Shown here piece after piece: positions 12,840 through 23,603 of a stretch of 64,000 nt of DNA. The notes beneath the pieces are model-generated. The model was not told where the DNA came from. It saw only the letters and a program-made list of their open reading frames with translations, and did not search any database. The DNA comes from Akanthomyces muscarius (taxonomy: Eukaryota; Ascomycota; Sordariomycetes; Hypocreales; Cordycipitaceae). The number at the start of each line of letters is the position of its first letter. Position 1 is the stretch's first letter. The stretch covers positions 620,001 through 684,000 of the forward strand of contig NC_079245.1 of the NCBI RefSeq assembly GCF_028009165.1, written 5' to 3'. Both the position numbers and the translations under genes were made by a program.

Positions 12840-15800
12840 ATGTCCCCGGCTACCGCGGTCGCTATACCAACCCCTGGGACAAAGGCAAAGAAACCATCGC
12901 CAATAGGCACGTCGATCCACGGCGTCGCACATTCCACGGTCTCATCATCGCCATCCATTGCAAACAAGAAGATGGCGGCGACCGCAAAGCCGCCTGCCAG
13001 CACCGCTGGCGGTGCTGTTGCGGTCCCCACAGTTCGGCCTGTCAACCGCGCACGGCGCGACACAAACTCGCATGCGCTCGGCAGGCATTCACGAAATAGC
13101 GCTGGGAAGCGCACTGGATCCCTTTCAGATGAAGCCTCTGCCAATGGTGGGGGGACGTTACCATATGGTATTTTTTTCTTCCCTTTTCTCTTCTACCTTG
13201 CCAGCACTCGCCCGCTAACTACCAGCAGTCGTGTCCGACTCATATATCCTTACGAAGCATGCCGGTAATCCGCCTTCTCTTGTTGTGCACCTACATCCCA
13301 CACACTTTCGATTTGACGGGCAGGATGGCATGTTTCCGTACAAATCGCCCATGAAGCTCTTCCTGGAGCACGTCCGAAGTCGCACCGTTCCCCACGACCT
13401 TCTCGAGTACTTTATCCAAGCCAAAGTTCAGTTTTACGATGGCTGTCTCATTGTCCAGCTCCACGACCACAAATCAGCTGCGCAAACCAAGGACGTTGCG
13501 CGGCCAACTTCCGCGTCGTCAAAAACAATGCCCTCATCGATTCACAACTACAATCAGTGGCTCACACCCTCCCCCTACGTACCATATCCCAAAGATGAAC
13601 AGGGCCCAAATGACGAGTCCAAGAAAGTAGAGGAAGAAGCAAAGTCGACAGAGGGCGAAAAGGCCGTACCCAACGGCCAAGAAGACACAAAACCCAAGGT
13701 TGCCGCTAAACCAAAGGTTTTCACTGTCGTGTTACACCCTACACCGGAAAGCTTGCAGATGGATCTCCTCATCAAGACTACGACCCCGAAAGGCATTCCG
13801 GAAACCTATGTACCACCGCCAACACCATTGTCGCTTGGGAACCCTCCTACGCCGACTGTAAATACGATGCCACCGCCTGCAAAACGCCAAAGAAGAGATA
13901 AGACCGAACTGGACGGATCCAACATCTACGTTGCAGAGGGACAGATCTTATTGGCTACCATGGCACCGTTGTACTTGGCCCCGACCAAGAACGCAGAAGA
14001 GACCATCGCCCTACTCGAGGCCTTCTCTCATCCTAAGCATGCCGAAGCACCGCCACAACCGAAGACGAGAAAGCGTACCGTTGCCGAAGTTGCGGCAGAC
14101 GAAGCCGCAGCCGCAGAGCACGAGCGATATATGCTCGTCCTGGACGATCGGCTTTCGCCTGGTACTGCTGGTGGCCAAGGCGCAGGTGCTGCAGATGGAG
14201 ATGCCCAAGCCGGGGCCGCTATATTTGAGCCGCGCTTCGAACGATTCAAAGTTATTGAAGAAATTAAGAGAGAGCATGCTGAAAAGAAGGAACAGGAGAA
14301 GCTTAAGCAGCAAGAGAACGACCGCCGACTGCAGGAACAACGCCTTCAGCAACAGAGAGAGCAGCAAGCAGCAGCACAGCGGGCGGCAGAAGCGGAGCGC
14401 GCCAGACAAACTGCTGTCGCCAGAGAGAACCAACTTCGACAAGCCGAGGCGCAGCGCCAAACTCTGGCGGTCCGACAGGCACAGGCACAAGCTGCACAGG
14501 CGCAAGCACAGGCGCAAGCACAAGCTCAGGCTCAGGCGCAAGCGCAAGCACAAGCGCAGCAGGCTGCGCAGGCTGCGCAAGCGGCCCAAATGGCTCAGCG
14601 TAACAGCCAGAGCGGCATGGTGCAAAATGGCGCTGTGGCTAATGGTGGCATGCAAAATGGCATGCATAGCTCTGCTCAGGCTAGATTTCCGTCGCAAATA
14701 TCTCAGGCCCAAGCAGCATCTTCCCCCGTTGTGCGCCAGGGCACACCCCAAAACATGTCATCGCCAATGGTTGGAAGCGCGCCCATGCAGCAATCCAACT
14801 CTGGCGCTGCTGGCAGCCCGCCACGACCCCCTTCTGTTGTCCAGCCCATGTCTGCTCCCATGGCACATAACATGTCTGCTAGAGGCAGCCAGCAGAGTCA
14901 CGCATCAGGCACTCCTCGTATGCCCAATGCGACCCCTAACATGGCGCATGCTACGCCCATTAACAGACAAGCTATGAGCGCAACCCCCCGCATGACGCAG
15001 GCCAGCCCGCCGCCTAACATGATGGCGCAGGGTTCACAGATGGGCGGCAACATGGGCGGCAACATGAGCGGCAATATGGGCATGCCTAACACCCACGGCA
15101 TGAGCCCCCAGAACCAACAGATGCTTGCTCAGCAACTCGCAGCCCAGCAAAGGATGATGCAGCAGCAGCAGCAGCTTGCGATGCAAAATGGAGGAATGCC
15201 AACTATTAATGGCCAGCCCATGACCCAACAGCAGCAGCAGCAGCTCATTCAGCAAATGCAGCGCCAAGCGCTTCTACAGCAACAGCAGCAGCAGCAGCAA
15301 GGCGGGTTGACACCCCAGCAGCAACAACAGCAAGCTCTCTATCAACAGCAGCTGCAGCAGCTGCAGGGTGGCCAACTGCGCCAGATGACGCCTCAGCTCC
15401 AACAGCAGCTCCAGCAGATGGCTAGGATGGGTCAGCTCGGTCAGATGGGCAACGCGATGCAGAGGCAGATGAGCGGCCAAGTTATGAACGGTAACGCCGG
15501 CATGCAAAACATGGCCGCCATGCAGCAGCAGCTTCAGCAGCAGCAGCAACTTCAGCAGCAGCAAGGGCAGCAGCAGGGGCAGCAAGGGCAAATGCAGTTC
15601 GCTCAGACCCCCAACGCTCAGCAACAGGCGACGCAGAATTATCAGCTGCAAATTCAGGCTCAGGCTAAGCTACTGTTTCAGAGAATGGTTGCGGCGCAAG
15701 GACCGAAGTACAATGGTCCTGAAAACATCCCTCAGGAGATGATGAATAGGATGAGAAGTGCGTCGGTCCAACAGGCCAGCGCGCAACTGCATCAACAGCT

Positions 15801-15912
15801 CCAGCAGAGGAGAGCGCAGCAGCAGCAGCAGCAACAGCTTATGCAGCAGCAGTTGCAACAGCAGTCCATGCAAGGTATGAATGGCGGTATGATGGGACCG
15901 CAGGGAATGTAA
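12840..15912 (+). CDS. SPT20: SAGA complex subunit SPT20
   Basis: Two exons (12840-13167 and 13229-15912) give 1003 residues. Joining at ATATG|GT...CAG|TC restores the run PYVVSDSYILTKH. The Spt20 domain follows (about residues 110-330: SLVVHLHPTHFRFDGQDGMF, SPMKLFLEHVR, VVLHPTPESLQMDLL, ILLATMAPLYL). Spt20 is a structural core subunit of the SAGA histone acetyltransferase co-activator in the nucleus. Residues about 380-500 form a charged, Gln/Glu-rich probable coiled coil. An Ala-Gln repeat lies at about residues 527-560, then Met/Asn/Pro-rich sequence, and long Gln-rich stretches from about residue 754 to the end. The long Gln-rich tail is common in filamentous fungal SPT20 and makes the protein about 1.6 times as long as the yeast one (about 604 residues). 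Confidence 0.9.
14478..14580 (+). repeat. In-frame GCNCAR (Ala-Gln) hexanucleotide repeat in SPT20
   Basis: About sixteen imperfect copies of a six-base unit encode alternating Ala-Gln. The codons vary (CAA/CAG, GCA/GCG/GCT), so the repeat is not freshly expanded. Confidence 0.8.
15160..15895 (+). repeat. CAG/CAA-rich tract encoding poly-Gln in SPT20
   Basis: Several runs of five to eight Gln codons are separated by Met, Leu, Ala and Gly-rich spacers near the C-terminus. They are likely polymorphic in length between strains. Confidence 0.8.
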
Positions 15913-16804
15913 GCGGCCGTGGTTTTTTTGTATTTTGAAGATTGGATACGGAGCAACAAAAGGGGATACACACGAATTGGATTCGGTCATAATCTGGTGG
16001 TACGGAGCTAGGAGTTTGTTTTTGTCGGCCTCTGTCACTTTGCTCGGTTTGTCTCTTCCTTGTTTATTAACGCCAGCATGGTTATGTATTTGGGCATGGT
16101 TTCCTAATACCCTACGGAAGGAATTGTGTTTATGCTTTACTTGTTCTTTTCTTCGAAGCCCTGATGCATATACCTCTTCGGGAATCAGCAGTGTATTTAG
16201 TTAGCGTCACAGCTGCGCTTGTGTATCAAGACATGGACTTTACAATTGGCACACAACATAAGTATGAAGCTAGATACGAGTCTTTCTTAATTCCGTGTGA
16301 TGTGCGTTTTCTTGACTCTTCTCCTGCTGCCCGGCATTGGTTCGGTCACAATCCACCGCGTTTGTAATACGGGGAGCATGTAAAATAAGTATAAAAAAGG
16401 GAAATTTGGAAGCTGCAATCTGAGGACAGCGAGACAATTCTTTTCTAATTCTTTTTATTCATGACAGATTGTCATGTCGTTGATTTGGAGTGTGCATGAG
16501 ATCGCGCCAGACCGAGGACCTGAAGTGGGTCACGTGTAGCACCTAATTACGACATTGGCAGAAGACGGAAGCTGGTCACGTCGCATCATCTCAGCATCCT
16601 GAAGCCATCCGACTTGGCACAAACTCGCAAGAGCTGCAAGCTGCTGCATCCATTCTTTTACGACACTGCAATACTTACCTTTATCACTCCTCTGCGCTCG
16701 CTTTGCTGTATCCAAGCCGAACTGACGCAGACGGGTCCGCGAGAGAGCTGTTCCTTCACGAGAGGCCCGATCCAGCCGTTACTTCATAACCACCAACCTT
16801 TGCG
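15913..16804. other. Intergenic region between SPT20 and ATG27
   Basis: T-rich SPT20 3' region and the ATG27 promoter. A CACGTG lies at 16531-16536. No gene recognised. Confidence 0.5.
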
Positions 16805-17984
16805 ATGCGTTCCGACATTTTGGTGACAGCTCTTCTCGGAGCATCGTCGGCGTCGGCGATGCTGGACTGCAAGAAGATTGTTGCCAGCGAACATGAGTTT
16901 GACCTTTCGAAGCTCGGGGGCCCTCACTCGGTCGTGACTTCGCGCCTAGACCCCATCACAGGGCTTCACCACAACCGGACGTACACGCTCGACGTATGCG
17001 GCAACTTGAAGAAGAGCGGCGATGCGAAGCCGACGGAAGAGTGTCCCAACGGCACGCGAGGTAAGCAACAGCGACGAGGGCAGGTGTGATGGGGCAAAAG
17101 CAAGAGATGACAGTGGCTGACTTGTGCCGGGCTGTAGTGTGTGCCATCAAGCGCGTTATTGGCGACGAATCGGATTCAATCACCGAGGTCATCCCCATCG
17201 CGGGCTCGTTGGAGAACCATGAAGGCACCGCCTTCGATTACGAAGTCACGCGACTAAAGACGAGCGATTCCAATGCCGACTCGAAGAAGGAGGGCCTGCG
17301 ACTCGTGCTCAAGGGCGGCCGACACCAGTTGCGCGATCAAAGGGCAGTGATTGAGTTTCTGTGTGCCCGCAATCAAACCGGCTTGGAAGGCGAGTGGGAA
17401 GCAGAGGACAAGTACGAGAACAGCTCCAAGCGTAAGCGCGACGACAAGAAGGACGACGACAAGAAAGACGACAAGAAGGATGACGATAAAAAGGATGGCG
17501 ATGACAAGAAAAAGGGAGGCGACGATGAAGAGGTGGAGCACCAGCTGAAGAAGGATGACGCCGCGCTGATCTGGGAGAGCTATGGCACTGAGAAGGATGC
17601 AGACATTCTGCGCTTAACATGGCACACCAAGTATGCTTGTGAGAAGCGTGATGACAATGATGTCGAGGATCCCGAGAAGCCCGCCAGCGGTGGTAGCTGG
17701 GGCTTTTTTACCTGGGTGTTTATTGTGTAAGTCCCATGGCACCCCAAACAGAGAGAGACTCCATGATGAGCGGCTAACAAAGTTACAGCGGCTTCCTCGG
17801 CACGGCGGCGTACCTCATCTTTGGGTCGTGGCTCAACTACAACCGATACGGCGCCCGCGGCTGGGACCTACTGCCCCACGGCGACACGATCCGGGACATT
17901 CCCTACCTGCTGAAGGACTGGGTGCGGCGCGTGCTCAACACCGTACAGGGCGCGGGAAGCCGAGGTGGCTACAGTGCGGTTTGA
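16805..17984 (+). CDS. ATG27: Autophagy-related protein 27
   Basis: Three exons (16805-17060, 17138-17726, 17789-17984) give 346 residues. Atg27 is a type I membrane protein of the Golgi, endosome and vacuole that helps Atg9 traffic to the pre-autophagosomal structure. Residues 1-18 are a signal peptide (ILVTALLGASSASA). The luminal part has cysteines typical of a mannose-6-phosphate-receptor-like fold (LDC, LDVCGNL, EECP, VCAIK, FLCARN, YACEK). One membrane span lies at about residues 270-296 (FFTWVFIVGFLGTAAYLIFGSW). The cytosolic tail ends in YSAV, the tyrosine sorting signal known from yeast Atg27. A Lys/Asp low-complexity insert occupies about residues 184-218, next to the family's usual basic/acidic loop. 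The second intron was set at GT|GTAAGT because it restores FIVGFLG through the membrane span. Confidence 0.92.
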
Positions 17985-18922
17985 GAAGTTCCGCTGGAGG
18001 AGTACCGAGGCGACTAAACGCATGCCCCGGAGGACATGAGATGTATGACTACCATGCAGGACGCGCACTTGATTCGTGTTTACTGGTGCGGAAGACGGGC
18101 TGCCCCATCCAGTCTGCAAGTCTCGCGCTGCGCTCCCTGATTTTTTGTTGAAGAGTTTCTTGGCGCCGGGATGAAGGAGAGCACCCTGTACAGATAATAC
18201 ATGTTACGGTATATCCATTGCCATGCATTGTTAATCGAACGGCAACGTGACATGCTACACTTCTGCCGCAAGAAGCCTCTTCGGTCAGCAGTGGTGCATG
18301 CTACTTACTGGCGGAAGATGCGTAAGCTGCCGCGATTCCAGTACCCCGGACCGGCATCCCTGGCGATCCCCTGTCGGCAATCCGCGGCCAAGTAGCCTGT
18401 CCAACGGCCCGGCGTAAAGCATTCCACCAATGATGATGTACTTGATTGACTTTCAGGGGTCCACGCCGGTCGCCAGATGCTAGCAGTGCAAAACTCCGGA
18501 CGAGGCCTTTACGAGCTGACTTACTAAGTATTGCAGCACGTCTCAGCCCTCTGGGGGGGGTACGCGGAATGTGGAGAAGCTGCGACGATGGTGCTTATGC
18601 CGGCAGACACGGCCGGGGCGGGCTCTAGTGATGCTTAGCCAGGTTAAAGGCTGTGACTTGTCGAACTTCTTGGCCCTCCAATAGGTGGAATGATTAACTC
18701 CAGTGATCTCGGGCCCACGTCGATCGCTGATGCGACTACCTACCGCCGTGGACATTCTAGAACCAGATACTACAAGTACACGAACTATTAAAGCACATAC
18801 ATCGCCTCTTTTTAATTTTTAATTTTTTTTTTAATTTTTTAATTCTTTCAGCACTGGCCTACGGTGTACTCTTAACCATCATAACTACTTACTCTTTGCA
18901 TTCAATTGAAAAGCCCGTCACC
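17985..18922. other. Intergenic region upstream of the secreted jelly-roll gene
   Basis: Contains the ATG27 3' end and the promoter of the next gene. A T/A-rich tract at 18809-18845 (runs of T separated by AA) ends about 77 bases before the start codon and could be a nucleosome-free promoter element. No gene seen. Confidence 0.5.
18809..18845. repeat. T-tract/AA repeat near promoter
   Basis: Repeated runs of five to ten T separated by AA. Such tracts commonly keep fungal promoters nucleosome-poor. It sits just upstream of the secreted-protein gene. Confidence 0.5.
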
Positions 18923-19537
18923 ATGCTCAGCAAGCTCGTCGTCCTCGCCCTCTCCGCCACCTCTGCGCTCGCCGTGTCCCCCCTCGGCGGCGGCACCTGG
19001 CGCAGCACCAACCCGAGCTTCAACGTGCAGACCTGCGAGGGCGGGCACGTCTCGGGCAGCGAGTTCTCCATCCCCGCCAAGCCCAGCGGCTCCAGCTCCG
19101 GCGGCGCCTGCTCCAACGGCCACACGCGCGCCGAGCGGCGCTACACCAACGACTACTCGTCCGGCAAGCACCAGTTTGGCGGGGAGCTCAGGATCAACTC
19201 GTTTGGCGGCGACCGCGTGTCGGTCAAGCAGACGTTCAACGGCGACGACGGGCCGTTCTTCATCCTGGGCGTCAAGAAGAATGGGGATCTGTACAGCGTC
19301 GAGGGCGGCGGCAAGACGATTGCGAGCGGCGTGGCCAGGGTGGGCACGACGGTGACGGTGAATACGGTGCACGATGCGAGCGCCAAGAAGTACCAGGTGT
19401 ACGTGAATGGCGAGCTCAAGTTTACGCAGAGTGCGCCGGGGGGGTCGTTTTATGACAAGATTGGCACGTACACGACGGATAGCGGCGCTGGTCCGATTGA
19501 TGTGACATGGAGCAATGTTGCGTTCTGGACACAGTAA
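18923..19537 (+). CDS. Small secreted jelly-roll (lyase/lectin-like) protein
   Basis: A single exon of 204 residues. Residues 1-17 are a signal peptide (LSKLVVLALSATSALA). The mature part of about 187 residues is rich in alternating beta-strand pattern: RAERRYTNDY, GGELRI, VSVKQTF, PFFILGV, GDLYSVEGG, VNTVHDA, YQVYVNGELKF, YDKIGTYTTDSG, and DVTWSNVAFW at the end. The order of the RxERR, VKQTF and YDKIGTYTTDSG blocks recalls the concanavalin-A-like jelly roll of alginate and glucuronan lyases (PL7/PL20 type), but I cannot assign a family. It is shorter than the characterised Trichoderma glucuronan lyase as I recall it. It may act on an extracellular acidic polysaccharide or simply bind one. 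Third positions are strongly G/C, consistent with a well-expressed gene. The hexosaminidase gene lies next to it, tail-to-tail. Confidence 0.75.
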   Translation: MLSKLVVLALSATSALAVSPLGGGTWRSTNPSFNVQTCEGGHVSGSEFSIPAKPSGSSSGGACSNGHTRAERRYTNDYSSGKHQFGGELRINSFGGDRVSVKQTFNGDDGPFFILGVKKNGDLYSVEGGGKTIASGVARVGTTVTVNTVHDASAKKYQVYVNGELKFTQSAPGGSFYDKIGTYTTDSGAGPIDVTWSNVAFWTQ

Positions 19538-19755
19538 GCAAGTTATAGTGGTGCGATACAGTGAACAGTTGTTGAATGGCTGTGTAGATGTGTATTTATG
19601 TATAGTTGCAAATAGAATGTTACTCGCGTCAAGATGGTTGGCCAATTCTTCTCTTGCCACTGTTCTGCTACTCGATGTATGTTGAAGGCCCCGTAGTAGC
19701 TATTTCGGAGACAGCACTTGGCTAATCTACATAATTTATCCCAACAGACATTGAC

Positions 19756-21300
19756 TCAATACCCCAGCTCGGCCGTCATCTTCTCAATCTCAGCTAGGCG
19801 CTCCTCCCGCGACAGCGGGTGCCCAGGAGCATCTGGCCGCCCGTCCCACGGCCGTGGTCCCGTCGGCGGCCTGTAGTTGACGCCCAACGCATCCAGCCTC
19901 GCGAGGTGGCCGTCCTCGAGCCTCGTCTGGAAATCGCCAAAGCGGCCGTGCTCTCGCGTCTTGCCCCATGCCACCTCTGCAAACGCACACGCCCGCGGGT
20001 AGACCATGTACTGCACGCGCCGAGCATTCTCCATGTGCTCCGTCCAGACATTGACCTGCGCGCCGACGATGTGGCGCGCCGCGTCGGCCTCCAGGCCGGC
20101 CGGGATGGGCTCAAAGGAGTACACGTCCTCCAGCGTGAGAAGCGTGCCCACGGGGGTGGGCTCGCCGGGGTCGTCCGACTGGCGGTAGTCGAGATAGGCG
20201 TGCACGTCTGGGCACGTCACCACGTCGAAGCCACGCCGCGCGGCAACGGATGTCGGACCGGGCCCTCGCCATGCTGCGACGAGAATCTTGTCGGCGGGAC
20301 CCGTGTACCCCTCCATGACCTCGTCCCAGCCGTAGGCGCGCCGGCCGCGGGTCGCGAGATGCGCGGCCATCTGGTCCGTGAACCAGCCCTGCAGCGCAGA
20401 CTCCGTCGTGACGCCGAGCTCCTCCATGCGTGATTGCACGCACGGGCTGGCTCTCCACTCGTCGTAGAGGCACTCATCGCCGCCGATGCAGATGGTCTCG
20501 GACGGGAAAATGTCGCAGACAAAGTCCAGGACGGAGCGGCAAAAGTCAAGCGTGGTGTCGGAGACATTGAGCACGCGCGGCGAAATGCCCCAAAAGTCCC
20601 AGACGCCTTCATCGGAGCTACGGCCCTTGACATCCGTGTTGCCTAGCTCCGGGTACGCGGCAATTGCGGCTTGCATGTGGCCTGGCATATTCACCTCGGG
20701 CACGACCGTGACGTGCCGATGCGCCGCAAAGGCCACAATCTCGCGCAAGTCGTCTGCGGTGTAAAAGCCACCGTGCGGACGCGCATCAAAGCCCGGCTGG
20801 TGCCGCGTGCCCTGCATGGAGCGTGTGCGCCAGCTCGCCACGGCGGCGAGGCGCGGCCACGCCGGCACGTCGATGCGCCAGCCCTGGTCGTCGGTGAGGT
20901 GCAGGTGCAGGGTGTTGAGCTTGTGGAAGGCGAGCACGTCAATGAAGCGCAGGACATCGGAGAGGGGCATAAAGTGGCGCGCGACGTCGAGCATACAGCC
21001 GCGCCAGCGCAGGCCGGACGATGGCGCATCGGCAATGGTCTGCGCGGGGAGCCGCCAGGGCCCGCGGGCGCCGTGCCGGAGGGCAGCTGACGGGAGGAGC
21101 TGTCGCAGGGTCTGCCGGGCGTAGAAGAGGCCGGCGGAGGAGCCGCCTTTGATGTGCACTCCGTTGGCGGTGGAAATGTCGATGGTGTAGCCCTCGGGAT
21201 GGAGGGTGGTGTCGAGCGCGGCGTTGACATGGTCGAAGCTGGCTAGCTCCACGAGGCCTTCTTTGAGGGCCACGGACTGAGGCTGCGGAATAAGAGACAT
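19756..21300 (-). CDS. Intracellular bacterial-type beta-N-acetylhexosaminidase (GH20)
   Basis: A single exon; the first ATG is at 21300 (the frame is open to 21330 but starts only at TTG), giving 514 residues. The enzyme removes terminal N-acetylglucosamine or N-acetylgalactosamine from chitin oligomers or glycans. An N-terminal GH20b-like domain (about residues 1-110) is followed by the GH20 barrel: LRWRGCMLDVARHF, LHLHLTDDQGWRID, VPEVNMPGHMQAA, the catalytic Asp-Glu pair at about residues 275-276 in CIGGDECLYDEW, then YGWDEVMEG and NVWTEHM. There is no signal peptide, unlike the secreted fungal chitinolytic hexosaminidases. Block spacing and sequence look closer to actinobacterial GH20 enzymes. 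The usual His four positions before the catalytic Asp is Cys here (about residue 271). Intron-free structure and bacterial resemblance suggest transfer, but this is not proven. Activity is likely but untested. Confidence 0.9.
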   Translation of the reverse strand: MSLIPQPQSVALKEGLVELASFDHVNAALDTTLHPEGYTIDISTANGVHIKGGSSAGLFYARQTLRQLLPSAALRHGARGPWRLPAQTIADAPSSGLRWRGCMLDVARHFMPLSDVLRFIDVLAFHKLNTLHLHLTDDQGWRIDVPAWPRLAAVASWRTRSMQGTRHQPGFDARPHGGFYTADDLREIVAFAAHRHVTVVPEVNMPGHMQAAIAAYPELGNTDVKGRSSDEGVWDFWGISPRVLNVSDTTLDFCRSVLDFVCDIFPSETICIGGDECLYDEWRASPCVQSRMEELGVTTESALQGWFTDQMAAHLATRGRRAYGWDEVMEGYTGPADKILVAAWRGPGPTSVAARRGFDVVTCPDVHAYLDYRQSDDPGEPTPVGTLLTLEDVYSFEPIPAGLEADAARHIVGAQVNVWTEHMENARRVQYMVYPRACAFAEVAWGKTREHGRFGDFQTRLEDGHLARLDALGVNYRPPTGPRPWDGRPDAPGHPLSREERLAEIEKMTAELGY

Positions 21301-22480
21301 GATGGGAGAAGTACCGAATGAGAACGCCAATCTAAGAATATTGATATTGCAAGCCTGGTCGAAATTGTACTGTGAAGAACTGTGAGCCTTTCTGATTTGG
21401 CCTGTACGGCAGGTTACGTTGCTAGTTGGGGGCGGGCAGCGCGGGGGGCAAAACCCCCACGAATCCTCACATCAGATTTACCATGTCTCAAGAGGCACAG
21501 CTAGTTAGTACGAAAAAGAAAACAATCCTCTTCAAACACAGGAAATGTATCACAAAGCCAGAGAATCTAGAATGCGACGCAGGACCAAGTTGCTGATGTG
21601 ATGCCAACTGGTCCGCTGGAGTTGCTCTGGCCAAATTGGCTGCGTCCCAGTACAACACAAATCAGTCAGGACATCACAATGGTCGTGAGCAGTATTCTTC
21701 AGTCCTGATTATCCCTACCAGGGCATCCGTTCATAATTTTTTAAAAATGTGAAACGATGTTCTGCTTTGACGACGTCCAACGCATGAAGGCCACTGCTGC
21801 TCGTCCGTTTCCTAGGCTCCTTGGGCAATAATGTACTTCTCAGCCGAATTTTGATGGGAGCGGCTATTTTCGCTTCTCCGCGAGTATCATGAATCTTGGA
21901 TATTGCAAAATTGCCAGAGCTCGAAGAATCTGATATTTCTTTTTCTCACGCTGTCAGAGGTGCTCGAACCAAATGCGGCTAATACGCGATGCAGTTTTGT
22001 CACAACCAACGATGATGGCTAGCCTCACCAGCAGTGCCAGAAATTTCTAGGATATCTACGTTGACGAGGATAAAGAACTTGCCGTTTTAAATTGGCTTTG
22101 CGCTTTTTTTCGGTCCGGGTCGCTTTGCTCCTGATCCTCTCTCGTCTCTGGAATCTGCAGAACAATGTTCGAAGCTCCGTTGGCCCCGACCCCAAATTGC
22201 TGCGATTCGCCATGCACTCTTTAACTTGCAACTTATGGAGAGTGGCTATTAATCACGCGGCAAAATAGCAGTCTGAAGCGCATAAATTCAAAATAAATAA
22301 AAAGAGGATATCGAGATGTGACAGAACCAAGCGCGAGCCGCCCACCTCCCCAAATACCCAACGTTCGTTTTTGCGGCACCAACAGTCTTCTCTTCTACGG
22401 AGCCTATCTACCATTACCTCCTCTGCATAGCTTCTGCCAGAAACGCCCTTGTACCTTTCAATTAACGTGCTAACCGCAGC
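21301..22480. other. Intergenic region between the hexosaminidase and the acetate transporter
   Basis: About 1.2 kb holding the promoter of the hexosaminidase (minus strand, reading from about 21301 upward) and the 3' region of the transporter. AT-rich from 21700 to 22320. No gene recognised. Confidence 0.5.
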
Positions 22481-23603
22481 TCAGACAATCTTGTTCTTCT
22501 CGCTGTAGCCGCGGACCGTGGTCGACAAGTCGCCGACCGGAAGCTGAAAGGGAAAGTCGACGGCGGCAAAGAGCAGCGCGAAGAAGAGGTACCACCCAAG
22601 CATTGCGCAGGCAAATGCCGCCGCGCCGCCGCCCTACAATCATCCGTGTCAGTCCATGCGAAAAAAAACACACAAGTCAAGACGAAGAAGAAGCGTGTTT
22701 ATACGTACCACAACCAGCTTGTGCGCGTAGGCCGCATTGCCGGCATAGTCCTTTGCCAGCGCCCAGTACGCGCCCGTGAGGAGGCTGAAGGCCAAGACCA
22801 GGCAGAGGAAGATGAGGAAGAAGACAATGTTGGTTCGGACGGAGCAAATCAGGTAGACGAAGCAGAGAAATCCCATGAACAGCAACCAGAAGCCTGCGAA
22901 CCCAGCAAGTGTTAGCAAAACCGGCTAGGCAAGTGCAAAAGTATCTTCATATACGTACCGAAGCTGGCGTTGAATCCTTGCGTCTCCAGACCGGCGGCCC
23001 CGGGCTCCCCCGCGGGCGCGTACGACGCAAAGGCAGAAAAGGACGGGTTGAGGGTGCTGGCGAAGGAGAGCCAAAAGGTGCCAAAGGTGCCAAAGACGAC
23101 GGCGGGAAAGGTGTTGCCGAGAATCCACTCGAGGATGGCGCCGAGCGTCATGAGAATACCGCCTTGGAAGTAGTAGACGGGGCTGATGTAGGACAAGAAT
23201 TAGCTCATCTCGCTTTTTCTCTGGCTCAGTATCGAGAAGAAGAATTGCGCCACTTACATGCTCGCCGCGCCGTTGCCGCCCGCGCCGCGCCAGCCCATGA
23301 GGTCGCACGCCAGCGGCGTCAGACAGAGGATGAACCCGGCCACCGCACTTGAAATGAATTATTAGCATTGTGAAACATTTTTCTTTCTCCGTTGTTTGAA
23401 AAAGCATACATTGGAGTCGGATTGGCAAACGTCTTGCGCAAGTCGCCCTTGACCTTGTTCTGCGGCGAGAGGTACAGCTTCTCAAAGAGCTCCGGGGTCA
23501 TGGAGATGCTCTGGGCGGAGCGGAAGCGGCTCAGGGTTTCCTTGTGGCCCTCGGCATAGTCGCTGTCCTTTCCGACGCCGTTGCCGTTGCTGTGATCAGA
23601 CAT
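22481..23603 (-). CDS. GPR1/FUN34/YaaH-family acetate/ammonia transporter
   Basis: Five exons (23603-23410, 23347-23258, 23182-22959, 22893-22709, 22633-22481) give 281 residues. The family moves acetate, and possibly ammonia, across the plasma membrane. The N-terminal cytosolic region (about residues 1-63) is hydrophilic. Six membrane spans follow. The second begins near AILEWILGNTFPAVVFGTFG, and the fifth is WLLFMGFLCFVYLICSV and after. The family motif at the first span reads NPTPIA rather than the more usual NP(A/V/G)PLG. The MGWRGAGG block is typical of the Ato3-like branch. All four introns are short (62-75 nt) and were placed so that each junction restores a membrane span. Its 5' region is a long 2.3 kb gap. 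Which substrate it prefers cannot be read from sequence. Confidence 0.9.
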
